Assembly (NCBI GenBank): GCA_900542185.1
Contig: UQMZ01000018.1
Coordinates: forward strand, 1-64,000
From: an uncultured Bacteroidales bacterium
GTDB lineage: Bacteria; Bacteroidota; Bacteroidia; Bacteroidales; Muribaculaceae
Direction: 5' to 3'
Length of the DNA: 64,000 nt
Shown: positions 51,893 to 61,852 of the stretch, in pieces
Layout of the letters: each line of letters begins with the position of its first letter
Numbering within the stretch: position 1 is the stretch's first letter
The notes under the pieces: generated by a model
Told to the model about the DNA's origin: nothing
The model's database searches: none
Seen by the model: the letters and a program-made list of their open reading frames with translations, nothing else
Program-made: the position numbers and the translations under genes

Positions 51893-54090
51893 TAGCGGAT
51901 GTTAAAATAGGATTGTTGCTTTTTTTATCCTGCATGGCTGCGTACGGAGCTCATGCCGACCGATTCGATACTCCTTTGTATCTTGACGAAACGGCCTCCA
52001 TGGAGATACGTGTGGAAGATGCGCTGTCACGCATGACCTTGCAGGAGAAAATAGCCATGATTCACGCCGATTCGAAATTCAGCACCGCGGACTGTCCGCG
52101 ATTGGGAATACCGGCGTTGCGTGCCTCCGACGGACCGCAGGGAGTCCGCGAGGAATTGATGTGGGACAAGTGGGACAGCGCCTGTCAGACCAATGATTCC
52201 TGCACGGCCTATCCGTCGCTGATGTCGGTAGCGGCCACATGGAACAGGGATATGGCGTATCTGTACGGGAAATCTATCGGCGAGGAATTCAGGTATCGTG
52301 GCAAGGACATAGCGCTGACGCCCGGCGTCAATATATACAGGCATCCGCTGTGCGGGCGCAACTTCGAATATATGGGCGAGGATCCATTCCTTGCCGGCGA
52401 AATGGCGGTGGAAGCAATCCGTGGAATCCAGCTCAACGGTGTGGCTGCGTGTGTCAAGCATTTCGCTCTGAACAATCAGGAAATGTACCGTCATGACACC
52501 GATGTGGTGTTATCGGACCGGGCGTTGCATGAAATATATCTGCCGGCATTCAGGAAATCAGTCCGGAAAGGCAACGTGTGGACTGTGATGGGTGCGTATA
52601 ACAGGTACAATGGTGAGTATTGCTGTCATAACAGCCGCCTTAACTCCATACTTAAAGATGACTGGGGATTTGACGGTGTTTTCCTGTCCGACTGGGGAGG
52701 TGCCACCGACACCCGCCAGGCCGTGCGAAACGGGCTGGACCTTGAATTCGGAACGTTTACGGATGGTTTGGGGTCAGGTCTTGACAATGCCTACGACAAT
52801 TATTTTCTGGCCTCGCCTTATCTGAAAATGATTCAATCCGGAGAAGTCGGAATTTCAGAACTGGACGACAAGGTCCGCAGGGTGCTGCGCCTATGTTTCA
52901 GAACCAACATGAACCGGAACCGGCCTTTCGGCTCGATGAACTCTCCGCGACACTCGGAGGATGCCTTGGAAATCCAGCGCGAGGGAATCGTGTTATTGAA
53001 GAACAGAGACAACATTTTACCCATAGATCATAATAAATACCGGCGCATACTTGTCGTCGGCGAGAATGCCGACTTCATGCTTACCAAATGGGGCGGCAGC
53101 TCGAATGTCAAGGCAAGATATGAGACCACACCCTTACAGGCCATGCGCTGCGCATGGGGAGACGGCGGAAGCTGGAGCTGGCGGAAGGGCTATACTTCCG
53201 ATTGGCCGCCAAACAGGGAGACACAGGACTCACTCATGGTCGACGCTGTCAGGGATGCCGAAACAGCAGACCTTATTATCTTTATCGGCGGTCACAACAA
53301 ATATCCGAATCATGACACGGAAAGTTATGACCGTGTATCTGCCGAGGCACCCTTTCGACAGGGGGAACTGCTGGAGAAACTTGTGAAGATGAAGAAGCGT
53401 ATCGTGTTGGTGACAATGGGCGCGGATATGTTCGACATGCCATACGCGGATGGAATCGACGCCATGGTTCATGCGTGGTACGGCGGATCGGAATCGGGAA
53501 CGGCACTATTGGATGTACTTGACGGACGCGTGAATCCGTCGGGAAAACTTCCGGTCACGTTCTACCGGAGTCTTGAAGATTGCGGCGCGATAGCGTGTGG
53601 GGAGTATCCCGGCGATGGCAAGAGAGTGCATTATAATGAAGATATCTTCGTAGGCTACAGATATGTGGACAAGAATGGAGTAAAGCCGGCGTTTCCATTC
53701 GGACACGGACTGTCATACACCAGGTTCGGATATGGAAGGCCTTCGGTTGCCAGAAAGGTAATTGCCAGGGGTGACAGTGTGGCTGTATCCATTCCTGTTT
53801 CCAACATAGGGAATCGTGAAGGCAAGGAGACTGTTCAACTGTACGTGTCGGACGTAGAAAGTTCGTTGCCTCGTCCGGTCAAGGAACTTAAAGGATTTGC
53901 GAAAATCAATCTGAACCCGGGGGAAACGAGAATACTTCGGTTTATACTCACGCCGGAGGATTTCAGCTATTATGACGATCGCAACAGCGGGTGGATAGAG
54001 GAAGCGGGTAAGTTCCGCCTGCTGTTCGGATCGTCCTCAGCCGATATCAGGCAAGAGTTGGAGATTGAAGTGCGGCAAGCTATGTTTTAG
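51877..54090 (+). CDS. Glycoside hydrolase family 3 beta-glucosidase
   Basis: This exported 737-residue enzyme (signal about 1-27) removes terminal beta-linked sugars. The (beta/alpha)8 domain contains GPQGVREE, CVKHFALNNQEMYRHDTDV and the nucleophile Asp in GFDGVFLSDWGG (about 275). The second domain follows (ILVVGENADFMLTKWGGSS), and then a fibronectin-III-like C-terminal domain (FPFGHGLSYTRF, then KETVQLYVSDVES). It is the distal gene of the PUL, divergent from the sigma gene by 26 bases. It ends four bases inside the convergent Sel1 gene. Confidence 0.93.
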   Translation: MEKNQIADVKIGLLLFLSCMAAYGAHADRFDTPLYLDETASMEIRVEDALSRMTLQEKIAMIHADSKFSTADCPRLGIPALRASDGPQGVREELMWDKWDSACQTNDSCTAYPSLMSVAATWNRDMAYLYGKSIGEEFRYRGKDIALTPGVNIYRHPLCGRNFEYMGEDPFLAGEMAVEAIRGIQLNGVAACVKHFALNNQEMYRHDTDVVLSDRALHEIYLPAFRKSVRKGNVWTVMGAYNRYNGEYCCHNSRLNSILKDDWGFDGVFLSDWGGATDTRQAVRNGLDLEFGTFTDGLGSGLDNAYDNYFLASPYLKMIQSGEVGISELDDKVRRVLRLCFRTNMNRNRPFGSMNSPRHSEDALEIQREGIVLLKNRDNILPIDHNKYRRILVVGENADFMLTKWGGSSNVKARYETTPLQAMRCAWGDGGSWSWRKGYTSDWPPNRETQDSLMVDAVRDAETADLIIFIGGHNKYPNHDTESYDRVSAEAPFRQGELLEKLVKMKKRIVLVTMGADMFDMPYADGIDAMVHAWYGGSESGTALLDVLDGRVNPSGKLPVTFYRSLEDCGAIACGEYPGDGKRVHYNEDIFVGYRYVDKNGVKPAFPFGHGLSYTRFGYGRPSVARKVIARGDSVAVSIPVSNIGNREGKETVQLYVSDVESSLPRPVKELKGFAKINLNPGETRILRFILTPEDFSYYDDRNSGWIEEAGKFRLLFGSSSADIRQELEIEVRQAMF

Positions 54091-55142
54091 TGGGCGAAAA
54101 GGGCGCGGTGGGCATCGGTGGAGGTGCGGATGCCGCTGCGGGCGGCTTCGGCGCGCAGCCGGGCGGGGTCGCTGAGACGGTCTATGACAGCCTCGCGGTC
54201 CAGGAAAGCTGCGGTAAAGTCTTGTAAGGCATCGGGAAAGACCTCGAGGGTCTCGGCAAGGATGAACATGGCCGAGGGATTGCCGGCAAGTGCGGCGCGC
54301 GCGAAGTATTCCAGGCTCTTGTCGTGGCTGTACTTTACGCCCACACCTCGGGAATAGGCGTCGCCGAGCAATGCCATAGCGCGTGCGCAGATGCCGGTGG
54401 TGTCGGGAATCTCGGCGGCGCGTTCCAGCAGCAGCACGCCGGCTCCGGGGGCATAGCCGGCGTAATAACTCAGACCTAAATTGAAAGCGGAGTCCTGCGG
54501 GAGTCGCTGCCAGCGGTGGCCCATCAGCGCAATCAGACGCGCTTCGGCATCGCCGAGGCCGCGTTCCAACGCCGCTTCATAATTGGCTGCAGCCTTCAAT
54601 GTGTCGCGCTTTACCCAGCGGCCGTCGCGATACATGTCGCCAAGCATGCTGAAGGCCGTAGGTATCTGAGCCGTCGTCCCTTTCTGTAAATAGACATACG
54701 CTATGGAATCATTGTGTACCCTCTCGGCTGGTGTGAGTCCGATGGTGCTGTCGTTCAGCAGCAGGTAGGCCAAATTGCTGACGGCCCTGGGGTCGCCGGC
54801 ATCCGCACTGCGCCGCAACCACATCACGGAACTGTCACGGTCTACCGGAATCAGCTTCCGGTCGCCGACTTTGTATCCTTTGCCATATAGATAGCCTAAA
54901 TAATTCATGGCCGGCGGGAAACCGTTCCGGGCTGAACGCTGCATCAGGTCCAACGCCCTGACCGAATCGGCAGGCACCGAGTCCCAGCCGGTCTCGAGGA
55001 CTGTGGCAAGACGATACTGTGCCTCCGCGTCGCCGTTCTCGGCGCGCTGCTCGAACTGACGGAACGCCCTGCGTCCCTCAGGCGTGGCCGCGAACATCGT
55101 GGCCACCATCACCCCCAACAGTATCAGTACCGCCTTCCTCAT
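54087..55142 (-). CDS. Sel1-like repeat protein, exported
   Basis: This 351-residue protein has an N-terminal signal (about 1-18) and several Sel1/TPR-like repeats. Examples are ENGDAEAQYRLATVLETGWD, NGFPPAMNYLGYLYGKGY, AGDPRAVSNLAYLLL and GNPSAMFILAETLEV. Such repeats scaffold protein contacts; no enzyme motif is visible. It overlaps the porX stop by four bases (ATGA), so it is translated with porX and porW as a unit and may act with them. Confidence 0.82.
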   Translation of the reverse strand: MRKAVLILLGVMVATMFAATPEGRRAFRQFEQRAENGDAEAQYRLATVLETGWDSVPADSVRALDLMQRSARNGFPPAMNYLGYLYGKGYKVGDRKLIPVDRDSSVMWLRRSADAGDPRAVSNLAYLLLNDSTIGLTPAERVHNDSIAYVYLQKGTTAQIPTAFSMLGDMYRDGRWVKRDTLKAAANYEAALERGLGDAEARLIALMGHRWQRLPQDSAFNLGLSYYAGYAPGAGVLLLERAAEIPDTTGICARAMALLGDAYSRGVGVKYSHDKSLEYFARAALAGNPSAMFILAETLEVFPDALQDFTAAFLDREAVIDRLSDPARLRAEAARSGIRTSTDAHRALFAH

Positions 55143-56680
55143 CCCTCTTTCGGCGTCAGCGTTATCAGCGGCACTATCATCTCCTCCAGCGAGATGCCGC
55201 CGTGCTGGAACGTCCCGTTGTAATACTGCACGTAGTAGTTGTAGTTGTTGGGATAGGAGAAGAAATCCTCGTTGGTGGCGAATATGTAGGCACTCGCTAT
55301 ATTGGGTGCCGGCAGTCCGAAGCGTTTGGGATTCTTTATCTCGTACACCTGCTTGGGATTGTAGCTCAACGTCTTGCCTACCTTGTAACGCAGGTTGGTG
55401 TTGGTGTTCTTGTCACCCACCACCTTGATGGGATTCTCAACGCGGATGGTGCCGTGGTCTGTGGTGAGCACCACCTTATATCCGAACTCGGCCAGACGCG
55501 CGAAGATGTCGAGCACGCCCGAGTGCCGGAACCACGACTCCGACAGCGAGCGGTATGCGGCGTCGTTGCTGGCCAGCTCACGGATCATCTTCGATTCCGT
55601 ACGCGCGTGCGACAGCATGTCGATGAAGTTCAGCACCACCACCTGCAGGGGGATGTCGCGCGTCTTACCCAGGCGCGCCAGATATTTCTCACAGCCGGTG
55701 GAATCGTATATCTTGGTGTACGTGAACTTCTCCTTACGGCGGAAACGGTCTAACTGCGTCTGCACCAGCTCCTGCTCATGCACGTTCAGACCCTCGTCCT
55801 CGTCCTCCTCCACCCAGTATTGCGGATACATAGTGGCGATGTCCACGGGCATCAGCCCGGCGAAGATGGCGTTGCGCGCATACTGCGTCGACGTCGGCAG
55901 GATGGTGGTGTACAGGTCCTCCGACACATTGAAATGCTCGGCCAGCATAGGCTGTATGGCTTTCCATTGGTCAAGACGGAAATTGTCTATCAGGAAGAAA
56001 CATACCTTCTCCCCCTTGTCAAGCAGCGGAAACACATTGTTCTTGAACAGCCGCGGACTCATCAGCGGGCGGTCCTCGGAAGTGACCCAGCTTTCGTATG
56101 TACGGCGGATGTACTTGCAGAAATTGGAATTGGCGTCACGCTTCTGCATCAGCAGCATCTCGGCCATGGGCGACGACGACTGCGACAGCTTCATCTCCCA
56201 GTTTACGAGACGGCGGTACACTTCCTTCCATTCCTCCAGGTCGGAAGCCATGTTGATCTGCCGCGACAGTTCGTTGAATTCCTGCTGATAATCTGACGAC
56301 GTCTGCTCGGTCACGATCTCGCGGCTGTGCAGGTTCTTCTTGATCGACAGCAGTATCTGGTTGGGGTTCACAGGCTTGATCAGATAGTCGGCGATGCGGT
56401 TGCCTATGGCCTGGTCCATGATGTTCTCCTCCTCCGACTTGGTGATCATCACCACCGGCAGCTCCGGATGCCGTTCGTTGATGATGTCCAGCGTCTCCAG
56501 ACCGGAGATGCCGGGCATGTTCTCGTCCAGCAGTATCAGCGAATAGTTGGCGTGTTCCAGCGCGTCGAGCGCGTCGCGGCCGTTGGACACGGTATCCACG
56601 TCATAACCCTTCGCCTTAAGGAACATTATATGCGGTTTCAGCAGATCTATCTCGTCGTCTGCCCAAAGTATGCGGTTCAT
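55139..56680 (-). CDS. porX: PorX-type response regulator with PglZ/alkaline-phosphatase domain
   Basis: This 513-residue cytoplasmic regulator has an N-terminal receiver domain. The acidic residues are in ILWADDEID, the phosphorylated Asp is in LLDENMPGISGLE (about 52), and MITKSEEEN and LIKPVNPNQ follow. The rest is the PglZ-like domain (FFLIDNFRLDQWK, VVLTTDHGTIRV) with metal-binding Asp/His residues. This fusion is PorX, which with PorY and SigP controls type IX secretion genes. Homologues also occur in Bacteroidales that lack the full system. It lies three bases after porW. Confidence 0.93.
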   Translation of the reverse strand: MNRILWADDEIDLLKPHIMFLKAKGYDVDTVSNGRDALDALEHANYSLILLDENMPGISGLETLDIINERHPELPVVMITKSEEENIMDQAIGNRIADYLIKPVNPNQILLSIKKNLHSREIVTEQTSSDYQQEFNELSRQINMASDLEEWKEVYRRLVNWEMKLSQSSSPMAEMLLMQKRDANSNFCKYIRRTYESWVTSEDRPLMSPRLFKNNVFPLLDKGEKVCFFLIDNFRLDQWKAIQPMLAEHFNVSEDLYTTILPTSTQYARNAIFAGLMPVDIATMYPQYWVEEDEDEGLNVHEQELVQTQLDRFRRKEKFTYTKIYDSTGCEKYLARLGKTRDIPLQVVVLNFIDMLSHARTESKMIRELASNDAAYRSLSESWFRHSGVLDIFARLAEFGYKVVLTTDHGTIRVENPIKVVGDKNTNTNLRYKVGKTLSYNPKQVYEIKNPKRFGLPAPNIASAYIFATNEDFFSYPNNYNYYVQYYNGTFQHGGISLEEMIVPLITLTPKEG

Positions 56681-56683
56681 AAG

Positions 56684-59572
56684 CTATTGTATTTCTTCAG
56701 TCTGAGCCGGCTCCTCGACCGGTTCTTCTTCCCCTTCAGAGGATTCCTCTACCGATTCCTCGCCTTCTTCGTCGGCTACGGGAGCCTTCAGCGCCGCGTC
56801 CTCGGTCTCGGCCACCGTCTTCTCCTCCTCATAGCGGAAGTATTCCTCAAATGAACGTCCCTCGCGCAGCAAGAGTTCGAAATTCGGCTTACTGATCATG
56901 ATGGGGCGCACGCCGTCCGGGAGTTCAAAATGCTTTTCGGCCATCACATTGCGGTAATGCTCTAATTGCTTAACGTTACCGAATCCCTTGATTATGAGCA
57001 GCCCTACGTTACCGAACGACATCGGCTCCAGATCGAAGTCGCGCACCACGAACGACGAGAAATTGAACCTCGCCACGTCGTACAGCAACTGGTTTGCGTT
57101 GACAGAATCCTTGGGGAAGGCCAGTACCAAGTATTGCGGTGAATTCGGGTCGCGTTCGAAGTTGGCCGGCGTACCGTCGGGGTTCGTGCCCACCGAGTCG
57201 TTGCTGAGCCTCATGGTCCACAGCATTCCGCGCTGGTTCGACATTCCCTTGTTTGGCTGGCGTCCCTGGCGCAGTCCCTTCACTATGCTTCCGGCCATCG
57301 GCGTCATGTCGGTATCAGGCCATTTCTCCAGCAGGTATTCCAGCCGCTCCTTGAACTTCGGCACATTGTCCTCCGTCAGATAGCTCAACGCATCGATAAA
57401 CACGAACTTCGGCAATATCTTCGACAGCGGGAAGTCGCGCTCCATCTCGCCGGTCAGCTCGTGCACGCGGCTGTTGGCGTTCTGCAGGTAAGCGTCGTAG
57501 GCGTTCTGATATTTCTCCTCCTGCACCTGGTTCATGCGGCGAAGGTTCTCGAAATAATTCGGATCGAGCATGGCCTGACCATACGGCGAGTCGGGGAAGT
57601 CGGAGAGTATCAGCGCGCGCCATTTCTCGGCCTGCGCCTTGTCGCCGGTACGCACCGCCATCAGATACATGTTGTAGTACACATCAAGGCGGTAGATATT
57701 GTCCGGGTAACGCTCCAACAACCTGTTGAACTCCCTGCGCGATGCCGGGAAATCGTCGAGCTTGTCCTTCAGTATCAGGCCCATGTTGTACAGGCCCTCC
57801 TGAATTACGTCGTTGCAAACCTTTATTTCCTCGGGCGTCTTGGGAATCTGAGCTAAGTAATACTCCACGTTGTGCGGGTCGGATGCCGCCTCCTGAGCGG
57901 CCTTTTCCTTTTTCTGGTCGTCGGTCATGGCCGTGGTGTCGTTGGGCAATCCTTCCGGACCTTCGCTGTCCTCCTCGGATTCCTCCGGCTCGTCGAGCGA
58001 ATAGGTGGTCTTGTTGCGGCGGCGCCAGTCGTCCTCGTTCTTGCGCGCACCCCAGCGGCGCACGAATTCCGTCTTGCCCTGGTTCTTGGTCATGGTGTTG
58101 TAGAAGTACCAGGACTTGTCGGTATTGTTCATTATTCCGGTGGTGGGAGCGTCGTTGCGCTTGATATTGTCGTCCACGCCCTGCTGCTGCGCCAGATATT
58201 CCTCGCGCGCGGCATCCTCGGCGGCCTTGCGCTCGCGCTCCTTTAGCTCGTCCACTATCTTCTGGCACACCTTGCGCTGTTCCTCAGGCGTCATGCGAGA
58301 CAGGGTCAGCAGCGAGTCCTGCAGATGCACGTTGCCGGCGTATGTGGCCAGCTCGTCCAGCACGTCGCTCCGCTTCTTCAGCATCTTGTAGTCGGGATAC
58401 GTCTCGGGCAACTGCGGTATCGCCTCCGAATAGCAGGGCTGCGCCTTGACATAGTCGCCCTGCTTGAAATATATGCCGCCCAACGTGAGCTGCGCCAGGG
58501 CCTTGTCGATGCCGTTGCGCGTGGATTTCTCCACGGCCAGGCAATAGTTCTTCACGGCTTCGGCCGTGTCCTTGCGGCTAAGGTATAGGTTGCCGATGGC
58601 GTAATAAATCTGGTCCAGGAATTCGGAGTTACGGGCATAGCGCGTCATGGCCTTGAGCGAACGCACCTCGCCTTTGATGTTGGTGCCCTGGAATACCTCG
58701 CTCTGCTTGATGCGTGCGTTGAATTTGGTGCGGTAGTTGGTCGACGCTCCGGCCCCCGCCTTCTTGAAGGCATTGTAAGCCTCTTTTTTCTTGCCGAGCT
58801 GCGTGTAGGTCTGGCCCAGCAGGAACCACAGCCTGTTTTTCTGCGAACCTTTGGCATGGCGCGCGGCATATTGCAGCGGCTCCACGGCCTTCTCCCACTG
58901 GCGCGTATGCACGTAATAGTCGGCCCAGGCTAAGTTGTACAGATTCTTCAGGTAGCCGTTGGTCAGGCTTTTCTCCTTGACGGGATGCAGGGCGTTTTCA
59001 GCCTCATAGTCCCATCCCATGGCCAGATAGCTGAGGGCCATCCACAGCTGCGCCTCGGTCACGGTGTTGGGCAGCCATGTGAAATGCTTGGAAGTATAGA
59101 GGAATGTGGAGGCCGCGCCTAAGAAATCGCCGTCCATATATTGCCCCTTGCCCATCGTGATCCACGAATTGTGCAGGAAGGGATTGAACTCGTCGCGGGC
59201 GCGGAACGCCTTCTCCTTGGGAGTTCCTTTCTTCTTGGGAGGTTTTTTCTTGATGGAATGCAGCTGGATGGACTTCTGCATCTTCTCGATGGTGCGCTTG
59301 AACGACCCGTTTGGCTGCGGAGCTTTCTTGTCGTTGCGGGCCTCGGCGGGATGTATCAGCACGCGCTGCGAGTAGTCGTCCTCGTAGCTGGTCAGCATTT
59401 CCTTCAGCTGCTCGTCATAATTGGTCTTGCCGTTGTAGTAGACGTTGTAACGTGTGGTGAAGGCCTGCCAGTTGCGCGAGGCGGGGGTGTTGCGGTTTGT
59501 GCCGCACGACACAGCGCCGGCCGTAATGGCCGCCGCCAGCATGAACATCGTCGCTTTTACCCACTTTTTCAC
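56684..59572 (-). CDS. porW: PorW/SprE-type TPR lipoprotein of type IX secretion
   Basis: This 962-residue lipoprotein (Cys in GAVSCG, about residue 23) has many TPR units. The start of the mature part, NTPASRNWQAFTTRYNVYYN, is the hallmark of SprE/PorW, which helps energise gliding and type IX secretion. The middle contains coiled and acidic linkers (SLDEPEESEEDSEGPEG), and the end is an E-rich tail (EEGEESVEESSEGEEEPVEE). The start is a GTG at 59572. The gene is followed directly by porX and the Sel1 gene. Core translocon genes (porK-N, sov) are not in the window. Confidence 0.85.
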   Translation of the reverse strand: MKKWVKATMFMLAAAITAGAVSCGTNRNTPASRNWQAFTTRYNVYYNGKTNYDEQLKEMLTSYEDDYSQRVLIHPAEARNDKKAPQPNGSFKRTIEKMQKSIQLHSIKKKPPKKKGTPKEKAFRARDEFNPFLHNSWITMGKGQYMDGDFLGAASTFLYTSKHFTWLPNTVTEAQLWMALSYLAMGWDYEAENALHPVKEKSLTNGYLKNLYNLAWADYYVHTRQWEKAVEPLQYAARHAKGSQKNRLWFLLGQTYTQLGKKKEAYNAFKKAGAGASTNYRTKFNARIKQSEVFQGTNIKGEVRSLKAMTRYARNSEFLDQIYYAIGNLYLSRKDTAEAVKNYCLAVEKSTRNGIDKALAQLTLGGIYFKQGDYVKAQPCYSEAIPQLPETYPDYKMLKKRSDVLDELATYAGNVHLQDSLLTLSRMTPEEQRKVCQKIVDELKERERKAAEDAAREEYLAQQQGVDDNIKRNDAPTTGIMNNTDKSWYFYNTMTKNQGKTEFVRRWGARKNEDDWRRRNKTTYSLDEPEESEEDSEGPEGLPNDTTAMTDDQKKEKAAQEAASDPHNVEYYLAQIPKTPEEIKVCNDVIQEGLYNMGLILKDKLDDFPASRREFNRLLERYPDNIYRLDVYYNMYLMAVRTGDKAQAEKWRALILSDFPDSPYGQAMLDPNYFENLRRMNQVQEEKYQNAYDAYLQNANSRVHELTGEMERDFPLSKILPKFVFIDALSYLTEDNVPKFKERLEYLLEKWPDTDMTPMAGSIVKGLRQGRQPNKGMSNQRGMLWTMRLSNDSVGTNPDGTPANFERDPNSPQYLVLAFPKDSVNANQLLYDVARFNFSSFVVRDFDLEPMSFGNVGLLIIKGFGNVKQLEHYRNVMAEKHFELPDGVRPIMISKPNFELLLREGRSFEEYFRYEEEKTVAETEDAALKAPVADEEGEESVEESSEGEEEPVEEPAQTEEIQ

Positions 59573-59637
59573 CTCTTTAAAACGAAGTTCATCCCCCCGA
59601 TATTGTCAGATGACGCCTCACAACGCCATTCACCGTG

Positions 59638-60582
59638 TCACAGATGCGCCAGCATCTCGTCCTTGTGGTCGCCCCAGCGCTCGTAATATTGCTCGCGGGT
59701 GTACTTCCAGCGCTTGTGGCTCCACAGGTAATATTGCGGTGCCTCGTCGATGTTGTCCTGCAGCATATCGAAATATCTGCGCGTGATGGAGAAGTCCGGC
59801 TCCTTCTTCGGCGTATCCGTAATCGGCACGAACTTCAGCACGTACCGCCCTCGCTTCGGACGGCTCAGATGACAGTAATATACCTCGGAATTCAGAAACT
59901 TCGAGATTCTTTCCGGTCCGGTGAACACCGCCGTATCATGATTCAGGAAATCGACGAACAGATGGGCCTCCCATCCCGGGCGCTGGTCGGCTATGAAACC
60001 TGTCACTGATGGTTTCCCGCTGCGCTTGCAGTCTATCAGGAAGCGCATTATCTCCTTCATCGGCTCGTTGTTGGCGTGAAAATGCGTACGAATCCTGATG
60101 AACAGACGGTCCATCGCCTTGTTGTGCAGCGGATGGTACACCTGCGCGCACACCGCATCCTTAGGGAAATGAACGGGCAATGACGACACCCACTCCCAAT
60201 TGCAGTAATGACCCAAGAACAGGGTGACGTTGCGCCCCTGCTCCAAGGCGCGGCTCACCGGTTCCGGGTTCTCCACCACAAGGCGCCGCCTGATGGTGCG
60301 CTCGGACATGGTCAGGAGCTTCAGCGTCTCCACGCCATAATCGGCCAGCCAGTGATAGAAGCCCTTTTCTATGCGGCGTTGCTCTTTCGTGTCCCTGTCG
60401 GGATATGCCTCCTCTATGTTGCGGCGCACGGTACCCCGGCGGTAATGCACCACGCATCGCGCCAGCCACGCCGTGACGTCGGCAAACAGATACAATACCC
60501 TGAGGGGCAGCAGCGACAGCGGATACACCACGCTGCACAATAATATATAGTTGATCTTATCCTTGAACCTCAGTTTCATCAC
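59638..60582 (-). CDS. LpxL/HtrB-type lipid A acyltransferase
   Basis: This 314-residue inner-membrane enzyme adds a secondary acyl chain to lipid A precursors. An N-terminal helix (about 11-30) anchors it. The catalytic H-x4-D/E is in LFLGHYCNWEWV at about residues 122-133. QVYHPLHNKAMDRLF and FIADQRPGWEAHLFVDFLNH follow, as usual in the family. A lipid-A-like role is standard for Bacteroidota members. The start overlaps the end of the ABC-2 permease gene by 26 bases, so it is probably co-transcribed with the export genes. Confidence 0.88.
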   Translation of the reverse strand: MMKLRFKDKINYILLCSVVYPLSLLPLRVLYLFADVTAWLARCVVHYRRGTVRRNIEEAYPDRDTKEQRRIEKGFYHWLADYGVETLKLLTMSERTIRRRLVVENPEPVSRALEQGRNVTLFLGHYCNWEWVSSLPVHFPKDAVCAQVYHPLHNKAMDRLFIRIRTHFHANNEPMKEIMRFLIDCKRSGKPSVTGFIADQRPGWEAHLFVDFLNHDTAVFTGPERISKFLNSEVYYCHLSRPKRGRYVLKFVPITDTPKKEPDFSITRRYFDMLQDNIDEAPQYYLWSHKRWKYTREQYYERWGDHKDEMLAHL

Positions 60583-61849
60583 GTTCCGTTCGTTGTGCCT
60601 TAATCTGCGCCACGACTACCGCACGCTGCAGCTCGTGGCGTCTTATCTCGGGATGCACCACCCATTTCTGGGCGCACCATCCCGCTATCCACCATACAAC
60701 GGCCAGAATCCACAGATTGATATATTCCGAACCCACCTGCCACAGGCGGGAGCCGTCGGTATTCATCTTCACGAATCCTTCCACACCCCATGTCGACGGG
60801 AATATCGCGCCGAGCCAGCGCCATACCACCGGCATGTCGTAACGCGGCCAGATTATGCCCGATATCAGCAGGAACAGCAGCGAGGTCACCACCCAGCTCA
60901 CGAACACCGACTCGCGCTCAGTCACCACGGACTGGAACACGAAACCCATGCCGACGCACCCTAAAGTCATCGGCAACAGGAACATCAGTTCCTCCAGCAC
61001 GTTCCCAGCCATCGGGAACCGGAATATCATCGGCACATAGTGTATCATGAACACGCACGGAATGAACATGATGGTCATGTAACACAACGCCTGTCCCAGC
61101 ATGGTGCCGATGGTGGAGCCCATGTAGTTATAGGGATTATACAGCGTCATCCTGGGATTCTCGTGCTTGGCGCCTCCGGCCATTCCGACCACAAGTATCA
61201 GACACTGCTGCAATATCAGGATTATCACCGCGGGCATGATGAACGAATCGAATCCGCTCTTGATGTTTCCCAAACTTGCATTCACTATCGGCATCAGGTT
61301 GCCGTCGGTGATGGTGCCGACCAATGGCCCGACACGGTTTATGGTCTCGGTCATCAGTTCCGAGCCCATGTCCTCCATCACGTTTGTCACGGCTATCAGC
61401 AGCGACTTATACCTGAGCAGCAGGCTCATCTCGCAATACATCACGGCATTGCCGGTCTCTCCGCGACCCACCTTGCGCTCGAATCCCTCCGGTATCTCCA
61501 GAATGGCGTAACAGTCACCGCGGTTCATGGCCTCACGGGCTTCGGCCAGGTCGGTGGCGTAGCCCATGACCCATGCCTGCTCGCAGGCGTCTATCTTGCG
61601 CACCATCTCGCGGCTGAGCGGCGTACGGTCGTGGTCCACCACGATCATCTCCACCTCGCGCACCACCTCCGGATTGTATATCAGCGAATAGAGCACAGGA
61701 TACACGAACGGCAGGAAGCCGAAGAACAACAGCAGCCCTTTGTCGTGCAGCACCAGGGTGAACTCGTGCGCGTACACCCGGAACAGCCGTGTCAGCCACG
61801 CCTTGACATGTCCCCACGGACTCCGTTTCTTTCTATTCCGATACCTCAT
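60557..61849 (-). CDS. ABC-2-type permease (YhhJ/YbhR-like), second of pair
   Basis: This 430-residue membrane subunit has one N-terminal helix (FFGFLPFVYPVLYSL), a large periplasmic domain (EVEMIVVDHDRTPLSREMVR, then YAILEIPEGFERKVGRGETG) and five C-terminal helices ending in WAQKWV. This is the layout of YbhS/YbhR proteins, which work with an HlyD-type adaptor and an ATPase. The ATPase is not visible here; it may lie beyond the window or be supplied elsewhere. It starts three bases after the sister permease. Confidence 0.88.
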   Translation of the reverse strand: MRYRNRKKRSPWGHVKAWLTRLFRVYAHEFTLVLHDKGLLLFFGFLPFVYPVLYSLIYNPEVVREVEMIVVDHDRTPLSREMVRKIDACEQAWVMGYATDLAEAREAMNRGDCYAILEIPEGFERKVGRGETGNAVMYCEMSLLLRYKSLLIAVTNVMEDMGSELMTETINRVGPLVGTITDGNLMPIVNASLGNIKSGFDSFIMPAVIILILQQCLILVVGMAGGAKHENPRMTLYNPYNYMGSTIGTMLGQALCYMTIMFIPCVFMIHYVPMIFRFPMAGNVLEELMFLLPMTLGCVGMGFVFQSVVTERESVFVSWVVTSLLFLLISGIIWPRYDMPVVWRWLGAIFPSTWGVEGFVKMNTDGSRLWQVGSEYINLWILAVVWWIAGWCAQKWVVHPEIRRHELQRAVVVAQIKAQRTERDETEVQG

Positions 61850-61852
61850 GGT

